DNA from: Aeromonadales bacterium
Lineage (GTDB): Bacteria; Pseudomonadota; Gammaproteobacteria; Enterobacterales; GCA-002770795
Direction of reading: 5' to 3'
Assembly (NCBI GenBank): GCA_011322365.1
Contig: DRNA01000187.1
Location: 1-32,142 of the forward strand
DNA: 32,142 bases
Part shown: piece by piece, positions 1-8,284 of the stretch
Numbering within the stretch: position 1 is the stretch's first letter
Layout: each line of letters opens with the position of its first letter
Notes under the pieces: model-generated
Databases searched by the model: none
Seen by the model: the letters and a program-made list of their open reading frames with translations, nothing else
Told to the model about the DNA's origin: nothing
Translations under genes and position numbers: made by a program

Positions 1-541
1 AACGGTCGATGATATTATCAAGTAGTTCTTCATTTTCAAACAGTTCAGGTGTTTCTTCAGCCATGGTGAGTATCGGTAGTATACCTATTTCACAGGTTAA
101 ACCTGCTAAAGTCGCCTGATCGGGTTTCAAACGGCCAAAATGATGTGCTAAAACGTGGCAAATTGAACCGACCTCAAGGGAATGTTCCCAGGATGCCCTT
201 AAACGTTTATCAACCGCATCACTGGTTGCCTGAAACATCTGTTCCATAGCCAGGCCTGTGGCCAGATTTCTAACAAAAGTAATGCCCAGGCGAGTAATTG
301 CCATTTGCAAGTTATCCACCACAACCCGGCCTCTTAAAAGTGGCGAGTTAGCCACTTTAATCAGTTTGGCTGACATGGCTACATCACTTGCAATAACATC
401 CGACAGACTGCCTGCAGAAACCTCCGGATCACTCACGGCATCCCTTATTTTCAGGGCAACTTCCGGTAGTGTCGGTAAGGTTAAACGGTCATTTTTTACA
501 GCATCAAGTAATTCATTGCAAAAATCTTCTTCGAGGCTCAT
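1..541 (-). CDS. HDOD domain-containing protein (partial, C-terminus beyond the left edge)
   Basis: Reverse-strand translation from ATG at 541 reads MSLEEDFCNELLDAVKNDRLTLPTLPEVALKIRDAVSDPEVSAGSLSDVIASDVAMSAKLIKVANSPLLRGR..., a typical HDOD (LPTLPEVALKI...D.AMSAKLIKVANS) pattern, open to the window edge. The + strand ORF at 258-590 is antisense to it. Confidence 0.8.
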   Translation of the reverse strand, partial: MSLEEDFCNELLDAVKNDRLTLPTLPEVALKIRDAVSDPEVSAGSLSDVIASDVAMSAKLIKVANSPLLRGRVVVDNLQMAITRLGITFVRNLATGLAMEQMFQATSDAVDKRLRASWEHSLEVGSICHVLAHHFGRLKPDQATLAGLTCEIGILPILTMAEETPELFENEELLDNIIDR

Positions 542-622
542 TTTTGAACTCCAACACTCAAATAGTTATTCAGAGTACTTTTTAAGGTGATACCTACAGG
601 TACGACTTTAAAGTACTGCGAT

Positions 623-1648
623 TTATTTTCTAACCTTGAGTATAGTAGGAATTTCAGCATTTAGGGTAAAATTGCCTTTTTCAGTCCAGCTATCTTTCAG
701 CGATGCCAGCAGCAGGGTTTCAGAAGCCGTATTCTGCTGGATATTGATGAGGTTGCCAGCACTGGAAATTTTATTATTTTCAATGGCTTGCAGTGTCTCT
801 GCTGGTTCGGGAAAAGTAAGGTTATGCAGGTCGTGATCTGATGAGGGTTCGAGTATTTGCGGGTGCTTGTTGAGTTTACCTCTGAATTCCATGCGTGCGA
901 TGATTTCCTGACCGGTATAGCAGCCTTTTTTAAAGCTGACACCACCAATTTCAGGTAGTCCCACTTCATGAGGCAGAAATTTTTCCATACTACTCTTACA
1001 CAGGTAGGGAATTTTCTGCATAATATTCAGGTAATTCCAGTCTTGTTGGGTTGAGTGTATTGCTCGGTTTTCAAAGAAATTGTTCAATGCCGGGTCTTCA
1101 TTTTTTGTCAAAATTTTTGCAGCGACAATAATCCAGCGCTGTGGACTATAACCAATAACTGAAACCTGGGAGGATGCCAGCTGGCATCGGCGATGTTCAT
1201 CGACTTCTACATCCTGTTCAGAGGTAATTTCAGTAATGGAGTGGCTCAGACCTGTCAGGCTATAGTTGGCGCTGACATCAGTAATTCTGGCTTTGAAAAA
1301 CGGGATGTATTTATTCAGATGTTGTTGAAAGGCTTCAACTATTTCTGAGTCCATGATTAAGAAATAATCACCGTCAATTCTGAATATTCTAAACAGACTA
1401 ACCATGCGCCCTTTAGGAGTGCAACAGGCGCCAAATAAACAGCGGTGCTCATTAACCTGTGAGATATCACAGGTTAACTGGCCCTGAAGAAATTTTGCTG
1501 AATCCTCACCACTAACCTTCAGTAGCGAGAGCTGTTCTAAAGAAAATACACCCTCAAGTGAGGATAATTCTGCCTCGGTGTAATTTCTGTTAACAGTACT
1601 ATTGGATGGTTCTGAACTCATGTACAATATCCAGTGATTCGGGTGCAA
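623..1648 (-). CDS. ygfZ: YgfZ/GcvT-like folate-binding protein (tRNA-modifying / Fe-S maintenance); true start may be the ATG at 1621
   Basis: Contains the characteristic K-G-C-Y-T-G-Q-E motif (KKGCYTGQEIIARMEFRGKLNK) and an N-terminal GcvT-like fold sequence (LLKVSGEDSAKFLQGQLTCDI). Confidence 0.9.
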   Translation of the reverse strand: MHPNHWILYMSSEPSNSTVNRNYTEAELSSLEGVFSLEQLSLLKVSGEDSAKFLQGQLTCDISQVNEHRCLFGACCTPKGRMVSLFRIFRIDGDYFLIMDSEIVEAFQQHLNKYIPFFKARITDVSANYSLTGLSHSITEITSEQDVEVDEHRRCQLASSQVSVIGYSPQRWIIVAAKILTKNEDPALNNFFENRAIHSTQQDWNYLNIMQKIPYLCKSSMEKFLPHEVGLPEIGGVSFKKGCYTGQEIIARMEFRGKLNKHPQILEPSSDHDLHNLTFPEPAETLQAIENNKISSAGNLINIQQNTASETLLLASLKDSWTEKGNFTLNAEIPTILKVRK

Positions 1649-1709
1649 TTTATACCGGTTTTTTCAGGTATGCTGAGCACATTGTATCGTTAAAATGAGT
1701 TCAAAGTAA

Positions 1710-1739
1710 TACCCAAATCCCGATACAGGGATTTGGGTA
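1710..1739. repeat. Perfect 12 bp inverted repeat/hairpin just upstream of sdhE
   Basis: TACCCAAATCCC-GATACA-GGGATTTGGGTA; right arm ends 13 nt before the sdhE ATG. Confidence 0.75.
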
Positions 1740-1752
1740 ATAGGAAAAAATA

Positions 1753-2022
1753 ATGAAGCAGCAGCATAAACTGGCCAGGTTACGCTATCAATGCCGTCGG
1801 GGTATGTTGGAGCTGGACGTGTTTTTACCAGCATTTTTTGAAAGCTGCTTTAATGATTTAAACCATCGGGAACAGCAGCTTTTTGAACAGCTACTTACCG
1901 AGCCGGATCCGGATCTATTTGCCTGGCTAATGGGGTTTGATGACGCAAAAAAAGATTACCAGCCCCTGGTGGCCAAAATCAGAGATTTTCAGTTAAACAG
2001 AAAAATTACTACTTCGCATTGA
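1753..2022 (+). CDS. sdhE: SdhE-family FAD assembly factor (DUF339)
   Basis: Short basic protein with RLRYQCRRGMLELDVFL and the FAWLMG motif typical of SdhE/YgfY. Confidence 0.92.
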   Translation: MKQQHKLARLRYQCRRGMLELDVFLPAFFESCFNDLNHREQQLFEQLLTEPDPDLFAWLMGFDDAKKDYQPLVAKIRDFQLNRKITTSH

Positions 2023-2034
2023 GTAAACTTCGCT

Positions 2035-2511
2035 ATGGAATGGCACATCTCACCAAACAATAAACTTATTATATGGCCACTGCTGGTTTTTCTTCTTATC
2101 AATGGTCTTGCATGGTTTTCATCGCTACATTTGTTCAGTCAGATACTGATTTTGACTGTCAGCTCCCTCTGGGTAAAACAATTTCTGTATAAAAATATTT
2201 TGTTAACAGCCAGCGATGCGGTAATCGCTATCCGATATCAACAGGATAACTTTTCAATCCGCTTGTATGATTCATTAAAAACGAATTCTCCCTGGATAAA
2301 AGTAAAACCTGTAAATGGTTCATTGGTCAGCTACTGGCTAATAGCCGTTGAATGGCAGCAACTGGATAAAAATGGAGTTAAATCTGCCTGGCCTTTCTGG
2401 TGTTTGAAGAAAAAATATAAAAGTATTTTAACGCCAGATATGTTTTCAGATGACCATTTTCGGGATTTACTAAGGACTTTACATTTATCGCGCAAAACGA
2501 ATAGTGATTAA
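2035..2511 (+). CDS. ygfX: YgfX-like membrane protein
   Basis: Two N-terminal TM segments, located immediately downstream of sdhE, with a YgfX-like arrangement (short soluble C-terminal domain). Assigned mainly from synteny and topology. Confidence 0.65.
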   Translation: MEWHISPNNKLIIWPLLVFLLINGLAWFSSLHLFSQILILTVSSLWVKQFLYKNILLTASDAVIAIRYQQDNFSIRLYDSLKTNSPWIKVKPVNGSLVSYWLIAVEWQQLDKNGVKSAWPFWCLKKKYKSILTPDMFSDDHFRDLLRTLHLSRKTNSD

Positions 2512-4190
2512 CTGGGACCGCCGGGGATAATAACCGTATCTTGTGGTTTTCCCGGTTGTTGATCGGGGTAGTCCAGAGAGTAGTGCAGCCCCCTGGATTC
2601 TTTTCGCCTCATGGCGCTTTCAATTATGAGATCAGCGACTACTACCAGATTTCTTAATTCCAGTAAATTATTGGTGATACGGAAATTCTGATAATATTCC
2701 TGGATTTCATTTTTCAATAATTGCAGGCGTCTACGGGCACGTTGTAAACGTTTGGTTGTTCTGACAATGCCTACATAATTCCACATCAGGCGCCGTAGTT
2801 CATGCCAGTTATGGGTGACTACTACTTCTTCGTCTGAATCGGTGACACGGGAGTCATCCCACTGAGGGGCTGAAGGTGGCGGTGGAACTTTTTTCCAGCT
2901 GCCAAGAATATCATCGGTGGCAGATTTGGCAAATACCAGACATTCGAGTAGTGAATTACTCGCCATACGATTTGCGCCATGTAGTCCGGTCTGGGCGACT
3001 TCACCCACTGCGTATAAATTTGTTATATCGGTTCGAGACTGCTGGTCGACCCTGACGCCACCACAGGTGTAATGTGCAGCCGGCACAATGGGAATGGGTT
3101 GTTTGCAGATATCAATACCGAGTTCCAGACAGCGTGCATGAATGGTTGGAAAATGGGAGCGAATAAAATCATCATCTTTATGGCTGATGTCCAGGTAAAG
3201 GCAGTCTGCGCCCAGTCTTTTAATTTCATGATCGATGGCTCTGGCTACAATATCTCGGGGAGCCAGTTCCAGTCTCTCATCAAATTTCTGCATAAAGGGT
3301 TGTCCATCGGGTAATATTAATTTACCACCTTCTCCGCGTAGAGCCTCTGAAATAAGAAAAGTTCGCGCCTGAGGATGATACAGGCAGGTGGGATGAAATT
3401 GATTAAATTCCAGATTGGCAACGGAGCAACCAGCACGCCAGGCCATGGCAATGCCATCGCCAGATGAGATGTCCGGGTTACTGGTATACATGTAAACTTT
3501 GCTAGCACCGCCCGTTGCCAGGATGACGTAACGGGCGCGAAATCTTTCCACCAGATGATTGGATAAATCCAGAACATAAGCACCGAAGCAGCGATTTTCA
3601 GCACCATTCAGGCCCAGTGAGTGTTGATTGGTAGTAAGTAAATCTACAGCGATATGATGCTCAAACAGATGGATGTCCGTGGCATTTTTTACGGCTGATT
3701 CCAGGGTTGTTTCCACTTCCTTTCCGGTGGCATCTGCGGCATGAATAATTCTGCGATGGCTATGCCCTCCCTCTCGGGTTAGATGGTAATCAGTGGAATT
3801 TTCGGCAGGTTTATTTTCATCGGCCAGGGAAAAATTCACCCCTTTGTCAATTAACCACTGGATAGCATCTTTACTGTTTTCAACGGTAAAATTGACGATA
3901 TTTTCATCACAAAGGCCGGCACCGGCCACCAGCGTATCTTTTACGTGAGATTCGATACTGTCTTTATCATCAAGTACTGCGGCAATACCACCCTGTGCAT
4001 AAAAAGTTGATCCTTCGGTAAGAGGGCCTTTACTGAGTACTGCAATTTGTCCGCCTTTGCCTGACAGTCTCAAAGCGGCACTCAAGCCGGCGGCTCCGGA
4101 ACCTATGATGAGAACGTCGAACAGGTGATCGCCCGCCTGATTTGTAACCATAGAGTGATTTACTCCAGTAAATTCTAGAAGATGGTACAA
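2508..4190 (-). CDS. nadB: L-aspartate oxidase; start probably the ATG at ~4151 ([23 protein letters not shown])
   Basis: FAD-binding [57 protein letters not shown] and [19 protein letters not shown] motifs. Confidence 0.95.
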   Translation of the reverse strand: MYHLLEFTGVNHSMVTNQAGDHLFDVLIIGSGAAGLSAALRLSGKGGQIAVLSKGPLTEGSTFYAQGGIAAVLDDKDSIESHVKDTLVAGAGLCDENIVNFTVENSKDAIQWLIDKGVNFSLADENKPAENSTDYHLTREGGHSHRRIIHAADATGKEVETTLESAVKNATDIHLFEHHIAVDLLTTNQHSLGLNGAENRCFGAYVLDLSNHLVERFRARYVILATGGASKVYMYTSNPDISSGDGIAMAWRAGCSVANLEFNQFHPTCLYHPQARTFLISEALRGEGGKLILPDGQPFMQKFDERLELAPRDIVARAIDHEIKRLGADCLYLDISHKDDDFIRSHFPTIHARCLELGIDICKQPIPIVPAAHYTCGGVRVDQQSRTDITNLYAVGEVAQTGLHGANRMASNSLLECLVFAKSATDDILGSWKKVPPPPSAPQWDDSRVTDSDEEVVVTHNWHELRRLMWNYVGIVRTTKRLQRARRRLQLLKNEIQEYYQNFRITNNLLELRNLVVVADLIIESAMRRKESRGLHYSLDYPDQQPGKPQDTVIIPGGPS

Positions 4191-4231
4191 TTTGAGCTGT
4201 GGATTGTAACCCGTCAGTTGCTTTTTTTAAA

Positions 4232-4259
4232 TGAACTTTGTGCAAACAAAGTGGTCTAT
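4232..4259 (+). promoter_or_regulatory. Candidate sigma-E-type promoter upstream of rpoE
   Basis: TGAACTT - N16 (TGTGCAAACAAAGTGG) - TCTAT, close to the sigma-E consensus GGAACTT-N16-TCnnA; ~130 bp upstream of the rpoE ATG. Confidence 0.6.
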
Positions 4260-4391
4260 CGGCGAAGATATTTCTGCGCCTAAGCAAATCGAGGTATGAA
4301 GGAAGGGCGTTTATTGGGTATAATCCTTAACAATATAAAACGGCGTAGCGGATTGTCGTAGAGACCCGGAATTCATGAGAAGAATAATTAA

Positions 4392-4973
4392 ATGAGTGCT
4401 GCCAGTGTAGATAATGAATTGGTTGCACGTGTACAGCGTGGTGATAAAGCTGCTTTTGATGTGTTGGTGAAAAAATATCAACACAAAATTTTCGGCCTTA
4501 TCAGTCGTTATATCAAGGACCATGCTGAAGTTATGGATGTTGCTCAGGATGCTTTTGTGAAAGCCTATCGGGCATTACCTAACTTTCGTGGCGATAGTGC
4601 TTTTTATACATGGTTGTACCGTATTGCCATCAATACCGCTAAAAATTATCTGGCCGCTCAGGGGCGTAGACCGCCTGGATCGGATATTGATAGTGCTGAA
4701 GCAGAAAATTATAGTGTTGGTGATGCGCTCAGGGAACACGATAGCCCTGAAAAGCTGCTGATGCGGGATCAAATGCGCAAGTTAGTACATGATACCATGG
4801 AAGAATTACCCGATGAGCTTAAAACTGCACTCAGTTTAAGGGAATTTGAAAATATGAGTTATGAGGAAATTGCTCATATTATGGATTGCCCGGTAGGAAC
4901 AGTACGGTCACGGATTTTCAGGGCCAGAGCGGCTATCGATGAAGCCCTTGAACCTTTACTTAAAGAGCAGTAG
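4392..4973 (+). CDS. rpoE: RNA polymerase sigma factor RpoE (AlgU)
   Basis: ECF sigma70 region 2 (DVLVKKYQHKIFGLISRYIKDHAEVMDVAQDAFVKAYRALPNFRGDSAFYTWLYRIAINTAKNYL) and region 4 (LREFENMSYEEIAHIMDCPVGTVRSRIFRAR). Confidence 0.96.
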   Translation: MSAASVDNELVARVQRGDKAAFDVLVKKYQHKIFGLISRYIKDHAEVMDVAQDAFVKAYRALPNFRGDSAFYTWLYRIAINTAKNYLAAQGRRPPGSDIDSAEAENYSVGDALREHDSPEKLLMRDQMRKLVHDTMEELPDELKTALSLREFENMSYEEIAHIMDCPVGTVRSRIFRARAAIDEALEPLLKEQ

Positions 4974-5034
4974 GATAAATAGTAGCGGAATATGGGATTT
5001 ATTTACTAATAATGTTAAAAAGGGCCTTTTTTGA

Positions 5035-5062
5035 GGAACTTTCAATCGTAGGTCCAGTCATA
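5035..5062 (+). promoter_or_regulatory. Candidate sigma-E promoter between rpoE and rseA
   Basis: GGAACTT - N16 (TCAATCGTAGGTCCAG) - TCATA, an exact -35 consensus with a TCnnA -10 at consensus spacing, immediately 5' of rseA. Confidence 0.65.
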
Positions 5063-5082
5063 TGGCGTACAATATATAACAG

Positions 5083-5814
5083 GTGGTGTTGCAATTGGTT
5101 AAAAATCGTTCACTAGACCGTTCATTAGATAATGAACAACTGTCTTCACTGATGGACAATGAACTCAGTGGACAGCACTGTTCTGACTCTCTGGATTTAC
5201 TCTCGCAATGCTCTCAATCACGCCAAACCTGGGCTCGTTACCACCTGGTAAGAGAATTGCTGATAGAAGAAAATATAGTATTAACGGATGATAAATTTTC
5301 TGAAAGTATTGCCTCGGCTATTGCTGAAGAACCTCATCGTATTGGCTCAACGCGTTGGCTGAAAAAAACAGCCTCACAACAGAGTGAGAAAAGTTGGTGG
5401 AAACAGGCAGTTGGTTTCGGTGTTGCCGCATCAGTTACTGCTCTGATCATCACTGGAGTGAAAAATCCGGGTCCTGATCTTGAAACAGGTGTACCTTCCC
5501 AGCAGTTGACCAGCCATCTGGCACCTATAGTGGGAAATGTAATACCAGCCAGTATGAATCATGTTGTTTCACAGGAAGCGCCCAGTCTGGATGATAAACT
5601 TCGCTTGCAACGTTTGTTTCTGCAACATACCATGAGAGCATCAGAAAATGGATTAAAAGGAATTTTTCCGTATGCTAAGGTAGTAAGCTACCGTCGTATA
5701 CCAACTCAGGTAACTAAAATTGAAAACCCTGTCAAAAAACAGTTTATGCAACGGTCAATTAACCAAGAATCGCAGTCGGGAAGTAAAGACATTGATTCCA
5801 GTAAACAACCCTGA
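5083..5814 (+). CDS. rseA: Sigma-E negative regulatory protein RseA (MucA)
   Basis: N-terminal anti-sigma domain (NEQLSSLMDNELSGQHCSDSLDLLSQCSQSRQTWARYHLVRELL), single TM (VGFGVAASVTALIITGV), position between rpoE and rseB. GTG start. Confidence 0.9.
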   Translation: MVLQLVKNRSLDRSLDNEQLSSLMDNELSGQHCSDSLDLLSQCSQSRQTWARYHLVRELLIEENIVLTDDKFSESIASAIAEEPHRIGSTRWLKKTASQQSEKSWWKQAVGFGVAASVTALIITGVKNPGPDLETGVPSQQLTSHLAPIVGNVIPASMNHVVSQEAPSLDDKLRLQRLFLQHTMRASENGLKGIFPYAKVVSYRRIPTQVTKIENPVKKQFMQRSINQESQSGSKDIDSSKQP

Positions 5815-6919
5815 TTTTCTATTTAGACGGCTTTTTAATAGTTTTTTATTGGGCTCGGGGCTTTTGTTTCTGAGTGTTGTTTTTGCTAGCGATATTTTTG
5901 CGGCAGAAAATTCAACTGCGAATATTCCCCGCACTTCATCACCACAAACATTCGAAAAACCTACCCTCAGTCAATTATTAGCCGGGATGGGTGCCGCTTT
6001 AAATTCAGGGAATTTCACCATGTCGATGGTGTACATTCATGATAATCAGATTGATACGTTAAGATTTTCACATTTATCTACATCGACGGATCGCTTTGAT
6101 AAACTGGAACACCTGCAGGGTACCCAGAGGATGGTCATTAGCCGAAATGGTGATACATACCTGGTGATGGGAAAGGAACAGATTCACCTGGCAAATGATG
6201 AAGGTTCCCCGGTAAGTCGTTGGAGAAGTCAGTTAGAAAAACTGGCGAAAAATATTCATCATTATGATATCAGTATCTCCGGATTAAATCGTATTGCAGG
6301 TCGGCCAACATTTGAACTGGATTTTAGTGCGATTCAAAATGATCGCTACAGTACAAGACTGTGGTTAGATGCTATTACTAATTTACCACTTCGCATTGAT
6401 ACGCTGGATAAAAACAATCGGATTATTGAACAAATTCTGGCTATTGATTTGCAGTATCCAGCCAACCTGTCCGAGGTGAATTTTCTTATTGATAAGAATC
6501 TGAATCAACTGACTCAGGATATTCAGTCTTCGATGCCGGATAAATCTTCAAGTTCATGGAAAATTGGCTGGCTTCCTGCAGGTTATGAAATGAGTGTCTA
6601 TCATCTCAATAAACTGGCTGAAGGTTTTCAATCCGAACAGTGGGTTTATAGTGACGGCCTGACGTCATTATCTGTATTTGTAGAGAATAAAAAAGCTACC
6701 AAATCAAAAGATAAACATATGCAGCATAACAATCGGGCTTTTATTCGAGGTGATACATTAATTTTTGATACACACAGGGATAATATTCGAATCACAGTTG
6801 TTGGCGATATCCCGTTTAAGATTGCTGAAAAAATAGCACAATCGGTCACAGCAAAAGCACCAGTAGCTAAGGATTCACTTAAGGAAAATTTATCAACAAA
6901 AAAAATATCCAAAAAATAG
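5792..6919 (+). CDS. rseB: Sigma-E regulatory protein RseB (MucB); ORF track extends to an upstream ATG at 5720, TTG at 5792 is an alternative start
   Basis: Signal-peptide-like N-terminus followed by MucB/RseB-like sequence (NFTMSMVYIHDNQIDTLRFSHL...LDAITNLPLRIDTLDKNNRIIEQ...WLPAGYEM). Confidence 0.88.
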   Translation: MIPVNNPDFLFRRLFNSFLLGSGLLFLSVVFASDIFAAENSTANIPRTSSPQTFEKPTLSQLLAGMGAALNSGNFTMSMVYIHDNQIDTLRFSHLSTSTDRFDKLEHLQGTQRMVISRNGDTYLVMGKEQIHLANDEGSPVSRWRSQLEKLAKNIHHYDISISGLNRIAGRPTFELDFSAIQNDRYSTRLWLDAITNLPLRIDTLDKNNRIIEQILAIDLQYPANLSEVNFLIDKNLNQLTQDIQSSMPDKSSSSWKIGWLPAGYEMSVYHLNKLAEGFQSEQWVYSDGLTSLSVFVENKKATKSKDKHMQHNNRAFIRGDTLIFDTHRDNIRITVVGDIPFKIAEKIAQSVTAKAPVAKDSLKENLSTKKISKK

Positions 6920-6984
6920 CGTGTATGGAGTGTCAGCAATTTATAGAGTGGTCCTCTATAAAATAAGGTCATAGGGAGTTAATT

Positions 6985-7323
6985 ATGTATCGTCATATTT
7001 TATTTAAAAGGGTTACAGGATTACTGTTTTTCATTTTTTTAATAGCAGCCTCTGGTTGTAGTAGTACCCAGATAAGGGATTTTGGTTTCAACTTTCCAGG
7101 AGCCATGGCAAAGAATTATGATTCCCGACAAGAACGGCAAAGTCGGCAACGGCAGCATTATAATTTTAACAGCAATTATGAATCTGATCGAGATATCAAA
7201 GGGGTCGATGTAATTGCTGGTGGATTTACAGCATCTCTCAAGGGAATTGATAAAGCGTTAAAGAAAAAAGAAAAGGAAGATACTACTCAAGAGCAGTTGG
7301 ATTATATCCGGGAAAATTATTGA
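6985..7323 (+). CDS. Small putative lipoprotein encoded between rseB and rseC
   Basis: Signal peptide MYRHILFKRVTGLLFFIFLIAASGC with lipobox AASG-C; 112 aa; GGAG-type RBS upstream (atagggagttaatt). Confidence 0.75.
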   Translation: MYRHILFKRVTGLLFFIFLIAASGCSSTQIRDFGFNFPGAMAKNYDSRQERQSRQRQHYNFNSNYESDRDIKGVDVIAGGFTASLKGIDKALKKKEKEDTTQEQLDYIRENY

Positions 7324-7325
7324 AT

Positions 7326-7799
7326 ATGATCGAACAAACTGTAAAAATTGTTGCGATTGAAGGAAAAGAAGCCTGGGTGGAGTCATTATCTCAAACAGGT
7401 TGTGCTCGCTGTGATGCCGGCCAGGGCTGTGGTGGTGTTTTTTCAAAATTATTTGGTCAGAAGCAATTTCGCATGAAAATCCCTAACTCATTGAATGCTG
7501 ACCTTGAGCAAAATGTCGTTATCGGCATACCGGATAAGGCCGTCACAATGGGTTCTTTTCTGGTTTATCTCATGCCTGTTTTAGGTTTAATTGTTGGTGG
7601 TTTACTTGGTCGTTACCTGGATATCGAGGTTTTTAAAGGGGCGTACGGTGAATTGTTGACTGTAATTCTGGCCGCGATGGGTGCGTTTGTTTTTATTTTT
7701 CTGGCCCGTGTTAAAATAAAAAGTCACTCATTTGAAAATCAATACACTCCCAGAATGATTAGAGCTGAGACTACCCTTAATAAATATAATTTCAACTGA
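7326..7799 (+). CDS. rseC: SoxR-reducing system protein RseC (MucC)
   Basis: Cys-rich CARCDAGQGCGGVFSKLFG motif followed by two TM helices; in the rpoE cluster. Confidence 0.88.
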   Translation: MIEQTVKIVAIEGKEAWVESLSQTGCARCDAGQGCGGVFSKLFGQKQFRMKIPNSLNADLEQNVVIGIPDKAVTMGSFLVYLMPVLGLIVGGLLGRYLDIEVFKGAYGELLTVILAAMGAFVFIFLARVKIKSHSFENQYTPRMIRAETTLNKYNFN

Positions 7800-8284
7800 G
7801 TTTTCTTGAATGATTATGGGTATATACCTTATCCTTAATTAGTTTGTATCACTACTATCCCGTATGATAGCGCCTACTATTTTGAGGCCGAAGCTTCAAC
7901 TCCACGAAGGCTTTGCTGATAGATTAGTTGAGCAAATGTCATGACAAGATGTTGGTCAAGACATCAAAATTGTTGACATGGCCGTAACCTGGGAACAAAC
8001 ATTAATTTTTTGTAATGTGTAATCCACCATAATGTAATAGAAAACAAGTTATCATAGCCCTAAGTATGCGGTGGTAAATGGTCGGTGACTTGTGAAAGAG
8101 TTTCCCTCATACGTGACTTGCTACGAAAACTTATAGCCTACGCCTGAATAGCTATTTTTGCAGTTGAAATCGATGACATCCTTTTTTGAGGTGTTTTCTT
8201 TGATAAGTCAATGAGTTATCATCATTGTTAAAAAGTTTTACCGGACTGTAGTAGTTTTGTATATTTTTAAGAAGGTAACAAATT

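Noticed and set aside
258-590. + strand 110 aa ORF at the left edge
   Set aside because: Antisense to a better-supported HDOD-domain frame on the - strand that is open to the window edge.
2508-2511. 4 bp convergent overlap of ygfX and nadB stop codons (TTAA)
   Set aside because: Real but a common compact-genome arrangement; not informative on its own.
4030-4287. - strand ORF overlapping the nadB start
   Set aside because: Alternative frame of nadB 5' region; nadB frame is clearly coding and the upstream part holds the rpoE promoter candidate.
5014-5034. AAAAAGGGCCTTTTTT near-palindrome between rpoE and rseA as a possible terminator
   Set aside because: Loop would be too small for a stable hairpin; not convincing as an intrinsic terminator.
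6646-6972. - strand ORF overlapping rseB 3' end
   Set aside because: Antisense shadow ORF without recognisable features or RBS.
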